Of a stretch of DNA of 64,000 nt, positions 62,743-64,000 are shown piece by piece. The notes beneath the pieces were generated by a model that did not search any database, had not been told where the DNA came from, and saw only the letters and a program-made list of their open reading frames with translations. Source of the stretch: Roseibium aestuarii (GTDB lineage Bacteria; Pseudomonadota; Alphaproteobacteria; Rhizobiales; Stappiaceae); NCBI RefSeq assembly GCF_008477545.1, contig NZ_VORA01000001.1, forward strand, positions 930,001 to 994,000, read 5' to 3'. The translations under genes and the position numbers were made by a program. Positions within the stretch are counted from its first letter, which is position 1; each line of letters begins with the position of its first letter.

Positions 62743-62922
62743 GGCCGGCCGGGCCTTCCGATCCGGTCTGAAACGTGACCGGAATCACGCTTTAAGCATT
62801 TTTTCCGAAGCCATTGCGAATTCGCCGCTTTTTGTGGTTGTCTTTTTCGCAGGGAAAGGGGTCTATTTTCCTTGTAGGTCAGGATCCCGTCAGAGGTCCG
62901 GCCAAAGGGAGGAGTGCAGCGG

Positions 62923-64000
62923 GTGAATGTCCTGTCGATCGAGAACCTGACCGTCGAGTTCCGTACGGCCGAAGGGCCTGTCCGGGCGGTCAAGGACGTC
63001 TCCTTCGCGGTGCCCCAGCGCAAGACCGTCGCCCTCGTCGGCGAAAGTGGCTCCGGCAAGACCGTGATCTCCCAGACCATCATGGGCCTTCTGCCGACCA
63101 ATGCCGCGGTGACCGGCGGCCGTGTTCTTCTCTGCGATCCCCGGGACGGGTCGGCCCCGATCGACATCGCCGCTCTGGATCGCAAGGGTCCGCAGATGCG
63201 CCATCTGCGCGGCAACCGGGTGGCGATCATCTTCCAGGAGCCGATGACCTCCCTCTCGCCGCTGCACACCATCGGCGACCAGATCGGCGAGGCGGCCCAG
63301 CTTCATCGCAATGTCGGTGCCGCCGAGGCCCGTGAACTGACCGTGGAGATGCTGCGCCTCGTGCAGTTCCCCGATCCGGCCTCCGCCGTCGATGCCTATC
63401 CCTTCGAGCTGTCCGGCGGCCTGCGCCAGCGTGCCATGATCGCCATGGCCATGATCTGCAAGCCCGCGCTGCTGATCGCCGACGAGCCGACCACGGCGCT
63501 CGATGTCACGATCCAGGCGGAAATCCTCAAGCTCATCAAGGACGTTCAGTCAGAGCTTGAGATGTCGGTTCTCATGATCACCCACGACTTCGGCGTTGTG
63601 GCGAACATGGCCGACGACGTGGTGGTCATTTATCACGGTGAGATCATGGAGCAGGGGACCGCACCCCAGCTCTTTGGCAACCCGCAGCATCCCTACCTGA
63701 AGGCGCTGCTGAATGCGGTGCCCGGCTTCCACATGGACAAGGACGAGCGGCTGCAGCCGATCCGTCCGATCATCCTTCCCGCCGAAGCCCTGACGGGCAA
63801 CCGGGTTGACTGCACGGTCAAGCCCGGACAGCCGCTGGTGAAGGTCACCGGCGCGCGCAAGGAGTTCTCCCTGCGCAAGGGCGGGCTCTTCTCCAGCCAC
63901 AGCCGCTCGATCCTGGCGCTCGACGACATCAACCTCACCATCCGCCGGGGCGAATGTCTCGGCCTCGTGGGGGAAAGCGGCTCGGGCAAGACCACCGTCG
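62923..64000 (+). CDS. ABC transporter double ATP-binding protein, peptide/nickel type (partial)
   Basis: The gene runs off the window after 359 codons. The first ATPase domain is complete: Walker [10 protein letters not shown]-loop [10 protein letters not shown], signature LSGGLRQR, Walker [14 protein letters not shown] and H-loop THDFGV, then the oligopeptide-type C-terminal segment ([13 protein letters not shown]). After a linker the second domain begins ([16 protein letters not shown]) and the window stops in its Walker A (GESGSGKTT). Fusion of two ATPases is typical of YejF/GsiA-type importers. GTG at 62923 follows AAAGGGAGG by 10 nt. Confidence 0.92.
   Translation, partial: MNVLSIENLTVEFRTAEGPVRAVKDVSFAVPQRKTVALVGESGSGKTVISQTIMGLLPTNAAVTGGRVLLCDPRDGSAPIDIAALDRKGPQMRHLRGNRVAIIFQEPMTSLSPLHTIGDQIGEAAQLHRNVGAAEARELTVEMLRLVQFPDPASAVDAYPFELSGGLRQRAMIAMAMICKPALLIADEPTTALDVTIQAEILKLIKDVQSELEMSVLMITHDFGVVANMADDVVVIYHGEIMEQGTAPQLFGNPQHPYLKALLNAVPGFHMDKDERLQPIRPIILPAEALTGNRVDCTVKPGQPLVKVTGARKEFSLRKGGLFSSHSRSILALDDINLTIRRGECLGLVGESGSGKTTV

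Noticed and set aside
1-64000. tRNA, rRNA, CRISPR arrays, insertion sequences
   Set aside because: Looked for and not found; no regularly spaced repeats, transposase motifs or cloverleaf-like sequences were recognised by eye.

Overview
The window is a GC-rich chromosomal segment of an alphaproteobacterium, most likely Hyphomicrobiales (Rhizobiales) and perhaps close to Stappiaceae. The placement is an inference from gene order (feuN-feuP-feuQ, then ccmI-E-F-H, degP, response regulator, kinase, glnE, PAS kinase, pepN) and from a chromosomal gene transfer agent (GTA) cluster. I see no rRNA, tRNA, CRISPR array, integrase or insertion sequence.

Region 1 (1-12.6 kb): the 3' end of an autotransporter gene; a D-Ala-D-Ala carboxypeptidase with a SPOR domain; purC; a soluble two-PAS chemoreceptor resembling BdlA; an overlapping operon of a class A penicillin-binding protein with DUF1214 and DUF1254 membrane proteins; a YcgN-type Cys-cluster protein; a DUF3833 protein; a lipoprotein; a small conserved-looking protein; and a divergent tetR / NAD(P)H-oxidoreductase pair with two matching palindromic operators.

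Region 2 (12.6-31.6 kb): a nearly complete RcGTA-type cluster of about 18.5 kb. It encodes the terminase subunits, portal, g3.5-like protein, prohead protease, capsid, adaptor, stopper, tail terminator, tail tube, tail chaperones, a very short tape measure, distal tail protein, hub, NlpC/P60 peptidase and megatron. A DUF2793 protein, a GH24 endolysin and two holin-like membrane proteins follow. Features that stand out are a long leader with a promoter, an embedded palindrome and a hairpin; two antisense host-type genes (SRPBCC/AHSA1 and DUF465) that split the cluster; a strong terminator directly after the capsid gene; and a tail-chaperone pair (g10/g10.1) in which the second reading frame has no usable start codon and appears to need a -1 ribosomal frameshift.

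Region 3 (31.7-50.3 kb): a FeuN/FeuP/FeuQ envelope-signalling module, a lipoprotein, an unrecognised roughly 500-residue protein, the cytochrome c maturation operon ccmI-ccmE-ccmF-ccmH, an antisense DUF2336 gene, a glutathione S-transferase, a DegP protease, a second two-component system and glnE (nitrogen control).

Region 4 (50.5-64 kb): a membrane chemoreceptor, a large PAS histidine kinase, pepN, an alpha/beta hydrolase, a small SAM-methyltransferase-like protein, a CaiB/BaiF CoA-transferase, a receptor-type class III nucleotide cyclase, and the 5' part of a double-ATPase peptide ABC transporter gene that runs off the window.

Most other long open frames are GC-driven shadows of these genes and are not listed. 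Functions are assigned from motifs and family resemblance read by eye; no database search was run.
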